Shown: in pieces, positions 54,329-64,000 of the stretch
Layout: each line of letters starts with the position of its first letter
Position numbering within the stretch: the first letter of the stretch is position 1
Source of the DNA: Alviniconcha marisindica
Lineage: Eukaryota > Mollusca > Gastropoda > Provannidae
Reading direction: 5' to 3'
Length of the DNA: 64,000 bases
Assembly: GCA_018857735.1 (NCBI GenBank)
Contig: JABMCL010003198.1
Span: 165,392 to 229,391 of the forward strand
Program-made: the position numbers and the translations under genes
Notes under the pieces: generated by a model
Told to the model about the DNA's origin: nothing
Seen by the model: only the letters and a program-made list of their open reading frames with translations
Databases searched by the model: none

Positions 54329-56883
54329 CTATACATAAAAACCCCCTTTGTTGTAGTCCAGTTGTTTGTGAAGGTTCAATATTCCTATCTTATTCAGTTT
54401 CTGGTCAGTGGTTAGATTTTTATCTGGAAGGATTAGCTTTCCGGATCTTCTTAGTAGAGAATTTAATCGTTTTTTGAGAGCATCACTACAACCGCCCCAC
54501 ACTACGGATGCGTAGTCAATGTGGGATTTAACGTGGGCATTGAAGAAAAGCTTTAAAGTATCAGTGTCAACAATGTACTTTAGTTTAGATAGAAGGAAGA
54601 CACGCTTAGAGAGTGTTTTGCACAGTGTGTCAGTATGTGTATCCCACCAAAGTTTGTTGTCTATAATTATTCCTAAAAGTCGGTGTTCTGCCACTTGTTC
54701 AACTTTCACTCCATGTAGTAACAGATCAAGCGATAAAGGTAACAGCTGATGCTTCTGCCTTGTAGCGATTGTCATAGAGTGGGTTTTCTTTGGATTGTTT
54801 ACCATAGAATTATTGTCGCACCAACATGAGACCTGGTCTAAGCTTTCCTGTAAGGTGTGTTCTACCTGCATAATATCTTTTCCGGATGTGTGGAGTGTTG
54901 TGTCGTCTGCTAACATGTCGCAAGCAACAGAAATATTCGTTACATGCAATGGTAGGTCATTGAAAAAAAATACTAAACAGAATAGGCCCTAGGACAGATC
55001 CTTGTGGTACCCCAAACTTTACAGAGCCTTCAGAAGAATATGAGCCATGGAGGAAAACACTTTGCGTTCTGCCTTCAAGATACGATTTGAAAAACGGTAG
55101 AGAACTTGAATTCTGAAGGTGACCCAAACAAAGGTTTTTCCAAAGGCCCTTTTTTAGGTCTAGGAATATCACGCCAGACACCTCAGATTTGTTCATCGCT
55201 GTCAGCCAAGAATGTGTAAGCCGTACTAATGCGGTACTGCAAGAGTGTTTACATCGAAAACCAGACTGGAAGGGGTGAATGAGTAGGTGTTTTTCCAAAT
55301 AATCATTTAACTGCACATGCACATGCTTTTCGAGGAGTTTGGACAGGACAGATAACAGTGATATTGGTCTGTAGTCAGTCAAATTTGTCTTGTCGCGAGT
55401 TTTTGACAATGGGACCACTTTTGCTTTCTTAAACTCAGATGGATAAGGGTTTTTTTCTCGATGCATAGATTAAAAATGTAAGTAAGTGAGTCTATTATGT
55501 AAGGCATTGACAATTTAAGTAAGTGGTTACTAATGCCATCGGGTCCAGACGACTTTTTGTTATCCAGTTTGGATATATATTTACCGAGTTCTGGAATGGA
55601 AATATATGGGATGACAAATGGCTCCTGCCCTCGTGTTTTTCGCTCGCAAAATTCATGTAGAATATCTGAGCATTCAGAGTCATATACATCATCCGATCGT
55701 GGTTTTGCCAAACATTCTGCCACAGAAAGGAAGTGATTATTGAATTTATCAGCCGTTAGGTTCTTTGGGATATCGGCAGAATGAGACTGGCTCCCTTTCG
55801 TGAATGTATTTAGAGCACGCCACACAGTCGAAATATTTTTATCTCGCTCAATGAGTTTCTGGAAATAGTCCTTTTTTGCTTTTCTCACCTGATTTTTTAT
55901 TTTATTTCTTAGCTTCTTATATTCTGAAAAACGTTTTTCTTTCTTTAGTTTGTCTCGCTCAGCCATTAGCTGCATTACATCTTTGTTAAGCCAGGGTGGT
56001 AATTTGGGATGTTTGACGCGCTTGTGCTTCAGTGGCGCGTGTCTGTTGATTACACTGAGGTACACACTGTACCACACCGACAAAGCTTCTTCGGGGTCAG
56101 TATAATTCAGGACCGAAATAAAAGGGGCACAATTCAGGTCAGCACAAAATGCTGTTTTATTAAAGTGCTTGAACGATCTAAATGATATAAGAGAATGGGT
56201 TTTGAGTTTACATTTTGAAAGTTTAACAGATTTCGTACAGGAGATGGGACAATGGTCACTGATGCTTAGGTCAGATACACTGACATCAGTGAATGCATCT
56301 GGGTTGTTTGTATATATATGATCAATCAGTGTGGCAGATGTCGGTGTAATTCTTGTTGGTGACTCTATAAGTTGGGTTAGGCCCAGCAGTGTAATAGTAG
56401 AGTCCCAAGAGGAGTGTGGTTTCAGCAAATCAATATTAAAATCTCCTAATAAAAGAATGTCGGCATGAGGTTTTGCAGCGCGGAGATTGTCTATCATCTG
56501 ACAAAGTCATCGAACCACTCATAACAAACTGAAGGGTTTCTATACAAGAAGCATACAAAAAGAGATGGGGCGTTTGCATTCGGTTTTAGCTCGAGCCAAA
56601 TACACTCCACACAGTCACTTTCAAGGTCATGACGTCTATGTGTGATGTCTGCTATGGAGTCATGTATGTAGACTGCAATACCAGTCTGGCCAATGGCAGT
56701 TGAGTCTTTTCTTTGTATGCGATAGTCTGGGATATTAACATCCTGGTCAGAAATTCTGAAGTCTAGTCTTGATTCCGTAACACCAAACAGATTGTAGCTC
56801 GGTGCTGACTGGTTAAGGAATACACTCAAATCAAGGACCTTATTGTGCAGATGGTATACATTTTGATGACCTACACGCAACAT
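54329..56883 (-). pseudogene. retrotransposon ORF2, frameshifted (copy B)
   Basis: Endonuclease at about 56,883-56,200: an N-terminal GHQNVYHLHNK, the ESRLDFRISDQ segment, LLLGDFNID and the SDHCPIS block typical of APE nucleases. Reverse transcriptase at about 55,470-54,570: PLSKTRDKTNLTDYRPISLL, QSGFRCKHSC, VIFLDLKK, GVPQGSVLGP, and LADD where most relatives have F/YADD. At least three frameshifts (near 56,495, 55,440 and 54,955) divide the frame, and the AFDLVDHNI part of motif A is replaced around 55,120-55,150. Not functional as it stands. Confidence 0.87.
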
Positions 56884-57283
56884 TACAATAAAACAATGGA
56901 TGTAAAGAAAACGTTAAAACTACACAAATAAATCAAATAACACGCAATTCCGAAACAGAGAAAGGATAAAAAGCAGCAAGAGATTAAACGCTACAAACTA
57001 CTAATGGAATATTTAACCTGAGCAATCCACGTGCAAAGTCCACCTGGTTGGATCAGTTTAGGCTAAAAGAAATCCCCGAATGTCACACAAACTGTGTAAC
57101 TATTAACAAAATGTTGGGCACTGGTTACACACAGCAGGCACTGACAGTAACAAATGTCAGCACACACGATCAGAACAAATGCTGGTTACTCGGCAATTAC
57201 AACAGTGTCCGGTTGCAATTCAACGTACAAACTAACGAGCGGAGGAGCCTACGACGCTTGATCACACGCTAAGATAACATGGA

Positions 57284-57676
57284 TCAAAAATAGTTGGGGG
57301 GTGTCTGCAACAGACGCTGCTGGGGAAAGTGTGGGGTCCAGGGGTGATAGGGGTTAAAGTTCCAGGGAGTCTGGAAGGGGAAGGGAGGCAGTGTCGGCGG
57401 CAAGGGTGGACCGCCAGAGTGCCGCCACTGGAGGAATGGCGGGAATGCGGGTGGTGGCGTGTGGTGCGGATCAGCACCGTGGCCAAAACCGTCACGAGGC
57501 TGGGGTTGCTGGTTGTCCTGGTGGTCTTGCAGCCGCGGCGCTGAGTCCGTTTTTCTTTGCGAGTCTTGCACTCGAAGCTCTTGCCGTTGTGACATGGTAT
57601 GCGACACTGGCAGAGAAGCCGATCCTCTTCTCAGCTGATCAACTCCACCGCCCCTTGCCACAACACCGTAGAGCAT
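57284..57676 (-). pseudogene. retrotransposon ORF1 C-terminal fragment (copy B)
   Basis: 130 codons matching the end of ORF1: VVARGGGVDQLRRGSASLP, then a Pro-rich tail. It starts at the same ORF1 position as copy C, next to a GA tract, so it is 5'-truncated. Confidence 0.8.
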
Positions 57677-57677
57677 G

Positions 57678-57679
57678 GC

Positions 57680-57710
<31 letters not shown>

Positions 57711-57770
57711 GAGGAGAGAGAGACGAGAAGAGAGAGAGAGAAGAGAGAGAGAGTTCTTTATCTAAAGGAT
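57678..57770. repeat. (GA)n tract, left arm
   Basis: Interrupted GA tract at the 5' truncation point of copy B; mirrored as a CT tract at 58,560-58,640. Confidence 0.93.
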
Positions 57771-58640
57771 GAGAGATAAGATGTGTGCTGTCTTACATTC
57801 CAGCCCATCGCCCACTCAAGGGACTACTCTAGATCTAATTATACAGGTACACATTTCTAAGCTACGACACACCGGTACACACATGGAATAAATGAAGTTT
57901 AGTTAATTATTGTTTATGTTGTTATGTTAGTGTCATTAATTATATGTATTACGTTTGTGAAACTTAGAAACTGTTGGAGAATGTTGTAAAGCGCAGTGAG
58001 TTTGGGTACACAAGAATAGCGCTATAGAAAAGTTATCTATTATTATTATATTAAGTTTAGACATCAAACATGACATGAGATATGCAGGAATGGGGATGGA
58101 TAGACGGGGCTTTAATAATTGAAGATCATCATTCAGCAAACAGTATTGATGAATGGGAGGCACAATTAATAAAGCCCCGTCTATCATCCCCTTCCTGCAT
58201 ATCTATGTACATGTTTGATGTCTAAACTTAATAATAATAGTAATAGATAACTTTTAGAGCTATTCTCTGGTGTACCCAAACTCACTGCGCTTTACAACAT
58301 TCTCCAACATTTCTAAGTTTCACAAAAGTAATACATATAATTATGAACAAATTATTCTTTGAACTTTAGCATGAACAACAATATACAATAACTTAATTAC
58401 ATATTTAAATTACGTTTCGTTTATTCCTTATGTGGTGTACCGGTTGTGTCGTTAGCTTAGAAAATGTTTTGTACCGTATAATTAGAATCTAGAGTAGTCC
58501 CTTGATTGGGCGAGGGGCTGGGATGTAAAAGAAGCACAACCATGTAACTATCATCCTCTTAGATAAAGAACTCTCTCTCCTCTTCTCTCTCTCTCTCCTC
58601 TATCTCTATCTCCCTACTCTCTCTACTCTCTCTCTCATCT
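57700..58640. repeat. centre of the fold-back: shared flanks and 41-bp spacer
   Basis: The flanks on either side of the centre are reverse complements with scattered indels, including CGGGGCTTTAATAATTG (ending 58,121) against CAATTAATAAAGCCCCG (from 58,163), GTAAAGCGCAGTGAGTTTGGG, and the GGGACTACTCTAGAT segment. The spacer 58,122-58,162 holds the only unpaired sequence. Confidence 0.9.
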
Positions 58641-58649
58641 CTCTGCATG

Positions 58650-59058
58650 CTTACAGTGTTGTGGCAAGGGCGGTGGAGTTGATCAGCTGAGAAGAGGATC
58701 GGCTTCTCTGCCAGTGTCGCATACCATGTCACAACGGCAAGAGCTTCGAGTGCAAGACTCGCAAAGAAAAACGGACTCAGCGCCGCGGCTGCAAGACCAC
58801 CAGGACAACCAGCAACCCCAGCCTCGTGACGGTTTTGGCCACGGTGCTGATCCGCACCACACGCCACCACCCGCATTCCCGCCATTCCTCCAGTGGCGGC
58901 ACTCTGGCGGTCCACCCTTGCCGCCGACACTGCCTCCCTTCCCCTTCCAGACTCCCTGGAACTTTAACCCCTATCACCCCTGGACCCCACACTTTCCCCA
59001 GCAGCGTCTGTTGCAGACACCCCCAGCTATTTTTGATCCATGTTATCTTAGCGTGTGA
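58650..59058 (+). pseudogene. retrotransposon ORF1 C-terminal fragment (copy C)
   Basis: Matches the end of ORF1 with the Pro-rich tail in frame to a stop at 59,058. The upstream part of ORF1, including the esterase, is absent. Confidence 0.8.
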
Positions 59059-59436
59059 TCAAGCGTCGTAGGCTCCTCCGCTCGTTAGTTTGTACGTTGA
59101 ATTGCAACCGGACACTGTTGTAATTGCCGAGTAACCAGCATTTGTTCTGATCGTGTGTGCTGACATTTGTTACTGTCAGTGCCTGCTGTGTGTAACCAGT
59201 GCCCAACATTTTGTTAATAGTTACACAGTTTGTGTGACATTCGGGGATTTCTTTTAGCCTAAACTGATCCAACCAGGTGGACTTTGCACGTGGATTGCTC
59301 AGGTTAAATATTCCATTAGTAGTTTGTAGCGTTTAATCTCTTGCTGCTTTTTATCCTTTCTCTGTTTCGGAATTGCGTGTTATTTGATTTATTTGTGTAG
59401 TTTTAACGTTTTCTTTACATCCATTGTTTTATTGTA

Positions 59437-62226
59437 ATGTTGCGTGTAGGTCATCAAAATGTATACCATCTGCACAATAAGGTCCTTGATTTGAGTGTAT
59501 TCCTTAACCAGTCAGCACCGAGCTACAATCTGTTTGGTGTTACGGAATCAAGACTAGACTTCAGAATTTCTGACCAGGATGTTAATATCCCAGACTATCG
59601 CATACAAAGAAAAGACTCAACTGCCATTGGCCAGACTGGTATTGCAGTCTACATACATGACTCCATAGCAGACATCACACATAGACGTCATGACCTTGAA
59701 AGTGACTGTGTGGAGTGTATTTGGCTCGAGCTAAAACCGAATGCAAACGCCCCATCTCTTTTTGTATGCTTCTTGTATAGAAACCCTTCAGTTTGTTATG
59801 AGTGGTTCGATGACTTTGTGCAGATGATAGACAATCTCCGCGCTGCAAAACCTCATGCCGACATTCTTTTATTAGGAGATTTTAATATTGATTTGCTGAA
59901 ACCACACTCCTCTTGGGACTCTACTATTACACTGCTGGGCCTAACCCAACTTATAGAGTCACCAACAAGAATTACACCGACATCTGCCACACTGATTGAT
60001 CATATATATATACAAACAACCCAGATGCATTCACTGATGTCAGTGTATCTGACCTAAGCATCAGTGACCATTGTCCCATCTCCTGTACGAAATCTGTTAA
60101 ACTTTCAAAATGTAAACTCAAAACCCATTCTCTTATATCATTTAGATCGTTCAAGCACTTTAATAAAACAGCATTTTGTGCTGACCTGAATTGTGCCCCT
60201 TTTATTTCGGTCCTGAATTATACTGACCCCGAAGAAGCTTTGTCGGTGTGGTACAGTGTGTACCTCAGTGTAATCAACAGACACGCGCCACTGAAGCACA
60301 AGCGCGTCAAACATCCCAAATTACCACCCTGGCTTAACAAAGATGTAATGCAGCTAATGGCTGAGCGAGACAAACTAAAGAAAGAAAAACGTTTTTCAGA
60401 ATATAAGAAGCTAAGAAATAAAATAAAAAATCAGGTGAGAAAAGCAAAAAAGGACTATTTCCAGAAACTCATTGAGCGAGATAAAAAATATTTCGACTGT
60501 GTGGCGTGCTCTAAATACATTCACGAAAGGGAGCCAGTCTCATTCTGCCGATATCCCAAAGAACCTAACGGCTGATAAATTCAATAATCACTTCCTTTCT
60601 GTGGCAGAATGTTTGGCAAAACCACGATCGGATGATGTATATGACTCTGAATGCTCAAATATTCTACATGAATTTTGCGAGCGAAAAACACGAGGGCAGG
60701 AGCCATTTGTCATCCCATATATTTCCATTCCAGAACTCGGTAAATATATATCCAAACTGGATAACAAAAAGTCGTCTGGACCCGATGGCATTAGTAACCA
60801 CTTACTTAAATTGTCAATGCCTTACATAATAGACTCACTTACTTACATTTTTAATCTATGCATCGAGAAAAAACATTATCCATCTGAGTTTAAGAAAGCA
60901 AAAGTGATCCCATTGTCAAAAACTCGCGACAAGACAAATTTGACTGACTACAGACCAATATCACTGTTATCTGTCCTGTCCAAACTCCTCGAAAAGCATG
61001 TGCATGTGCAGTTAAATGATTATTTGGAAAAAACACCTACTCATTCACCCCTTCCAGTCTGGTTTTCGATGTAAACACTCTTGCAGTACCGCATTAGTAC
61101 GGCTTACACATTCTTGGCTGACAGCGATGAACAGATCTGAGGTGTCTGGCGTGATATTCCTAGACCTGAAAAAGGCCTTTGACCTTGTGGATCACAATAT
61201 CATGATGTACAAGCTTGGATGCTACCTTCAGAATTCAAGTTCTCTACCGTTTTTCAAAATCGTATCTTGAAGGCAGAACGCAAAGTGTTTTCCTCCATGG
61301 CTCATATTCTTCTGAAGGCTCTGTAAAGTTTGGGGTACCACAAGGATCTGTCCTAGGGCCTATTCTGTTTAGTATTTTTTATCAATGACCTACCATTGCA
61401 TGTAACGAATATTTCTGTTGCTTGCGACATGTTAGCGGACGACACAACACTCCACACATCCGGAAAAGATATTATGCAGGTAGAACACACCTTACAGGAA
61501 AGCTTAGACCAGGTCTCATGTTGGTGCGACAATAATTCTATGGTCATCAATCCAAAGAAAACCCACTCTATGACAATCGCTACAAGGCAGAAGCATCAGC
61601 TGTTACCTTTATCGCTTGATCTGTTACTACATGGAGTGAAAGTTGAACAAGTGGCAGAACACCGACTTTTAGGAATAATTATAGACAACAAACTTCGGTG
61701 GGATACACATACTGACACACTGTGCAAAACACTCTCTAAGCGTGTCTTCCTTCTATCTAAACTAAAGTACATTGTTGACACTGATACTTTAAAGCTTTTC
61801 TTCAATGCCCACGTTAAATCCCACATTGACTACGCATCCGTAGTGTGGGGCGGTTGTAGTGATGCTCTCAAAAAACGATTAAATTCTCTACTAAGAAGAT
61901 CCGGAAAGCTAATCCTTCCAGATAAAAATCTAACCACTGACCAGAAACTGAATAAGATAGGAATATTGAACCTTCACAAACAACTGGACTACAACAAAGG
62001 TGTTTTTATGTATAGGGCACTTACCAACAATGCGCCAGTGTACATATCTAGCTTGTACAAAGCTCCCCACTCTAGCTCCAGAAACAACTACCTTCAGTTA
62101 CCAAAGCCAAGAATAGATTTATTCAAAACAAGCATGGCCTTTTCTGGTGCCCTGTTTTGGAATAGTCTTCCAGTGCACCTCAGATCATGTCACTCACTCA
62201 GCTCCTTCAAGAAAAAACCTCCGTGA
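59437..62226 (+). pseudogene. retrotransposon ORF2, frameshifted (copy C)
   Basis: The most complete ORF2 here, about 930 codons if frameshifts are ignored. Endonuclease from 59,437 (GHQNVYHL, LLLGDFNIDLL and SDHCPIS blocks). Reverse transcriptase from about 60,890 (PLSKTRDKTNLTDYRPISLL, DLKKAFDLVDHNI, GVPQGSVLGP, LADD) and the C-terminal domain (LFFNAHVKSHIDYASVVWGG, then FWNSLPVHLRSCHSL). Breaks occur near 60,005, 60,490, 61,045, 61,255 and 61,380. Most sites of frame loss differ from those in copy B, so the ancestor of both was less damaged. Confidence 0.9.
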
Positions 62227-62415
62227 GCACCGTTAACACAACCGTATGACAGATTATTAACCCCCCACCCCCCCCCCCACCCCACCCCCCCCCCCACACC
62301 CCCCTCAACCCCCCTATTTTACTCTGTAGACCAGTGCTTGCAATACAGATGCCGGTATCATCATCATATCACATCACATCACATCACTGAAAAGTGATTT
62401 ACTGTTGCTACCGCG

Positions 62416-62418
<3 letters not shown>

Positions 62419-62492
<74 letters not shown>

Positions 62493-62512
62493 AGTGTGTG
62501 TGTCAGTGTGTG
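62419..62512. repeat. (GT)n microsatellite in element 3' UTR
   Basis: GT dinucleotides with three small interruptions between ORF2 and the element tail. Confidence 0.95.
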
Positions 62513-62680
62513 AGTGAACGCAGCATTGCCTACTGTGATTTATGATCTGATTAACAAAAAAAATCTTTCCTTTTTTTCTTCTTCTTCTTCTGCTTAGCAA
62601 GGACTAGTTGTTAGGCAAGTCTAAATAAACCTAAACTACAATCCTTGGAAAATAAAGTTTTCGAGTTCGAGTTCGAGTTC

Positions 62681-62933
62681 TCCGCTCTCTCAAAGTATTT
62701 CATGATTTGCTGTTCACTGTATGTGTATTACTATTCATAGGGGGTAGTGTATATTGATTTGTTTGTATATGTTTCATGTTTAAATATTAATCGAGTTTGT
62801 AAAGTTTGTGTTTTTGTTTTCATATAATTGTTTTCCATGTTTCACTTATTCAGTAGGTTAGCAAGGACTAGTTGTTGCAGGTCTAAATGAACCTAAACTA
62901 CAATCCTTGGAAATAAAATTTTCGAGTTCGAGT

Positions 62934-62966
<33 letters not shown>

Positions 62967-63216
62967 CTTCTCTCTCCTCTCCACCTCTCCTCCTCTCTCG
63001 CTCTCTCAATGTTAATTCTTTTCTTTGTCTGAGTTTATGTTTTATTTTGGTATTGCTTGCCTGATTGCTGGATGAAAAAAAATAAAAGTAGTATTGCATT
63101 AAAAAATATTACTTATTCCATACCCTCATTAATAAAAAGAATTAAATACACAAATATAAAAAATATTTCGATCGTCGTTCGTTCGTTCTCTCTCTCTCTC
63201 TCTCTGCTCTCTCTCT

Positions 63217-63255
<39 letters not shown>

Positions 63256-63668
63256 ATGGTACCGTGTGTCGTAGTTGGACAAATGCTGGGTGTATAATTA
63301 GATCTATAACAGGGTCACACTAGAAATATGATCCCTGTACAGCTGACTGGTCTCATGCTGTGATAAAAAAATAAAAATAAAAATCTCTCTCTCTCTCTCT
63401 CTTCTCATCTATCTCTCTCCCTCTCTCTTCTCTCTCTCTATCTCTCTCTCTGCAACACCTATGGACTACGTTTTGCTGTATTTTACTTCAGTTGTATCTC
63501 TACCTAAACGCTTGACTGTAACAGCTGCTATACGAATATTTGTATTTTATTTTTCTGTGTTCAGCGTCTGTATAACTCCGCAGATTTGTCTGAAAAAGAA
63601 GTAGAAAAGAAAAAGCCGGTTTGTGCTTAAATCTTCATTCTTGCGTAATAAGATATCATTTATAATCG

Positions 63669-63700
<32 letters not shown>

Positions 63701-63749
63701 TCTCTCTCTCTCTCTCTCTGATTGTGTCTTGTGTGTGTGTGTGGTGTGT

Positions 63750-63805
<56 letters not shown>

Positions 63806-64000
63806 TGTTGCCTGTAGTCTATGTGTGTGTGAGTGATGTCTTTCATATCTTCCTCCAATCAGCCGATCGATATTTAAGCTCTCTGATTTGAAGAAACATC
63901 CACTGAAGGCATTATGTTTCCCCGAAAATGACGTGAAAACACCCACGTGGAATTCTAGAGAAAAGATCCTTCAGATCCTCGCATCTCCACCGGGGATCCG
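62681..64000. other. non-coding, microsatellite-rich end of window
   Basis: CT tracts at 62,935-63,008, 63,187-63,255 and 63,385-63,452; (ATC)n at 63,668-63,700 followed by TC; GT at 63,731-63,801. No coding exon recognised. Confidence 0.7.
62855..62940 (+). repeat. second copy of the retrotransposon 3' tail
   Basis: TTAGCAAGGACTAGTTGTTG, CCTAAACTACAATCC and AAATTTTCGAGTTCGAG repeat the tail at 62,594-62,680, about 260 bp further on, running straight into a CT tract. Confidence 0.85.

Larger units (their letters stand above)
54291..58121 (-). mobile_element. non-LTR retrotransposon, copy B (minus-strand arm of the fold-back)
   Basis: Reverse-complement counterpart of 58,163 to about 62,045. 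Includes a 5'-truncated ORF1 tail (57,676-57,284), the inter-ORF spacer, ORF2 and about 450 bp of shared flank (57,700-58,121). The ORF2 3' end after the 62,045 equivalent is missing. Confidence 0.88.
58163..62680 (+). mobile_element. non-LTR retrotransposon, copy C (plus-strand arm, with 3' end)
   Basis: A 5'-truncated element beginning within ORF1 (about 58,650) after a CT tract, continuing through ORF2 to about 62,226, a 3' UTR with C and GT tracts, and a tail AATAAAGTTTTCGAG followed by further GTTCGA units ending about 62,680. Tails of short tandem repeats are typical of CR1/L2-type LINEs. Confidence 0.88.

Overview
Eukaryotic nuclear DNA, most likely from a mollusc and probably a gastropod. 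Two protein-coding genes with animal architecture sit in AT-leaning DNA packed with microsatellites, minisatellites, SINE-like fragments and a non-LTR retrotransposon. The species cannot be fixed from the sequence. No prokaryotic operon, tRNA, rRNA or CRISPR array was found.

Layout. 1-15,300: non-coding DNA with degenerate tandem repeats (1,440-2,960; 5,440-6,060; 11,270-12,190), many GT/CA/GA/G runs and short fragments of one SINE-like family. 15,330-17,031 (+): a membrane progestin receptor gamma-type PAQR gene whose complete 342-residue coding region lies in one exon. 17,040-33,290: non-coding, with minisatellites at 19,600-20,095, 22,920-24,310 and 28,320-29,540. 33,292-33,717: a MITE-like element with TTAA ends. 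33,938-50,079 (-): a complete 16-exon SPAG16 (PF20) gene for a 609-residue coiled-coil/WD40 protein of the ciliary central apparatus. All 16 exons join in frame with canonical GT/AG sites. It converges on the PAQR gene. 50,080-51,320: a promoter-side region, a C-rich degenerate repeat and a long poly-C run. 51,323-62,680: three copies of one non-LTR retrotransposon (esterase-type ORF1, APE endonuclease plus reverse transcriptase ORF2) in +, -, + order; the last two form a fold-back with arms of about 3.8 kb. 62,680-64,000: microsatellite-rich DNA.

Main observations. (i) In the SPAG16 gene, the edges of at least five exons (7, 8, 11, 12 and 15) are repeated inside the adjoining intron with the splice dinucleotide retained, giving decoy splice sites; two of these lie beside or inside larger tandem arrays. 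(ii) The retrotransposon fold-back may be a real palindrome or an assembly artefact. Copy A turns abruptly from near-identity to about 13% insertion-biased divergence just before the fold, which looks like unpolished single-molecule sequence. (iii) A short module beginning near CCCTGATATAACC and continuing GGTTGACTGGGCGTTAA recurs in both orientations across the first 19 kb and looks like a SINE 3' end.

The two host genes have unrelated roles (steroid or ceramide-linked membrane signalling; ciliary motility), and nothing indicates joint function. No clearly new biological system was found; the exon-edge duplications are the most distinctive signal.
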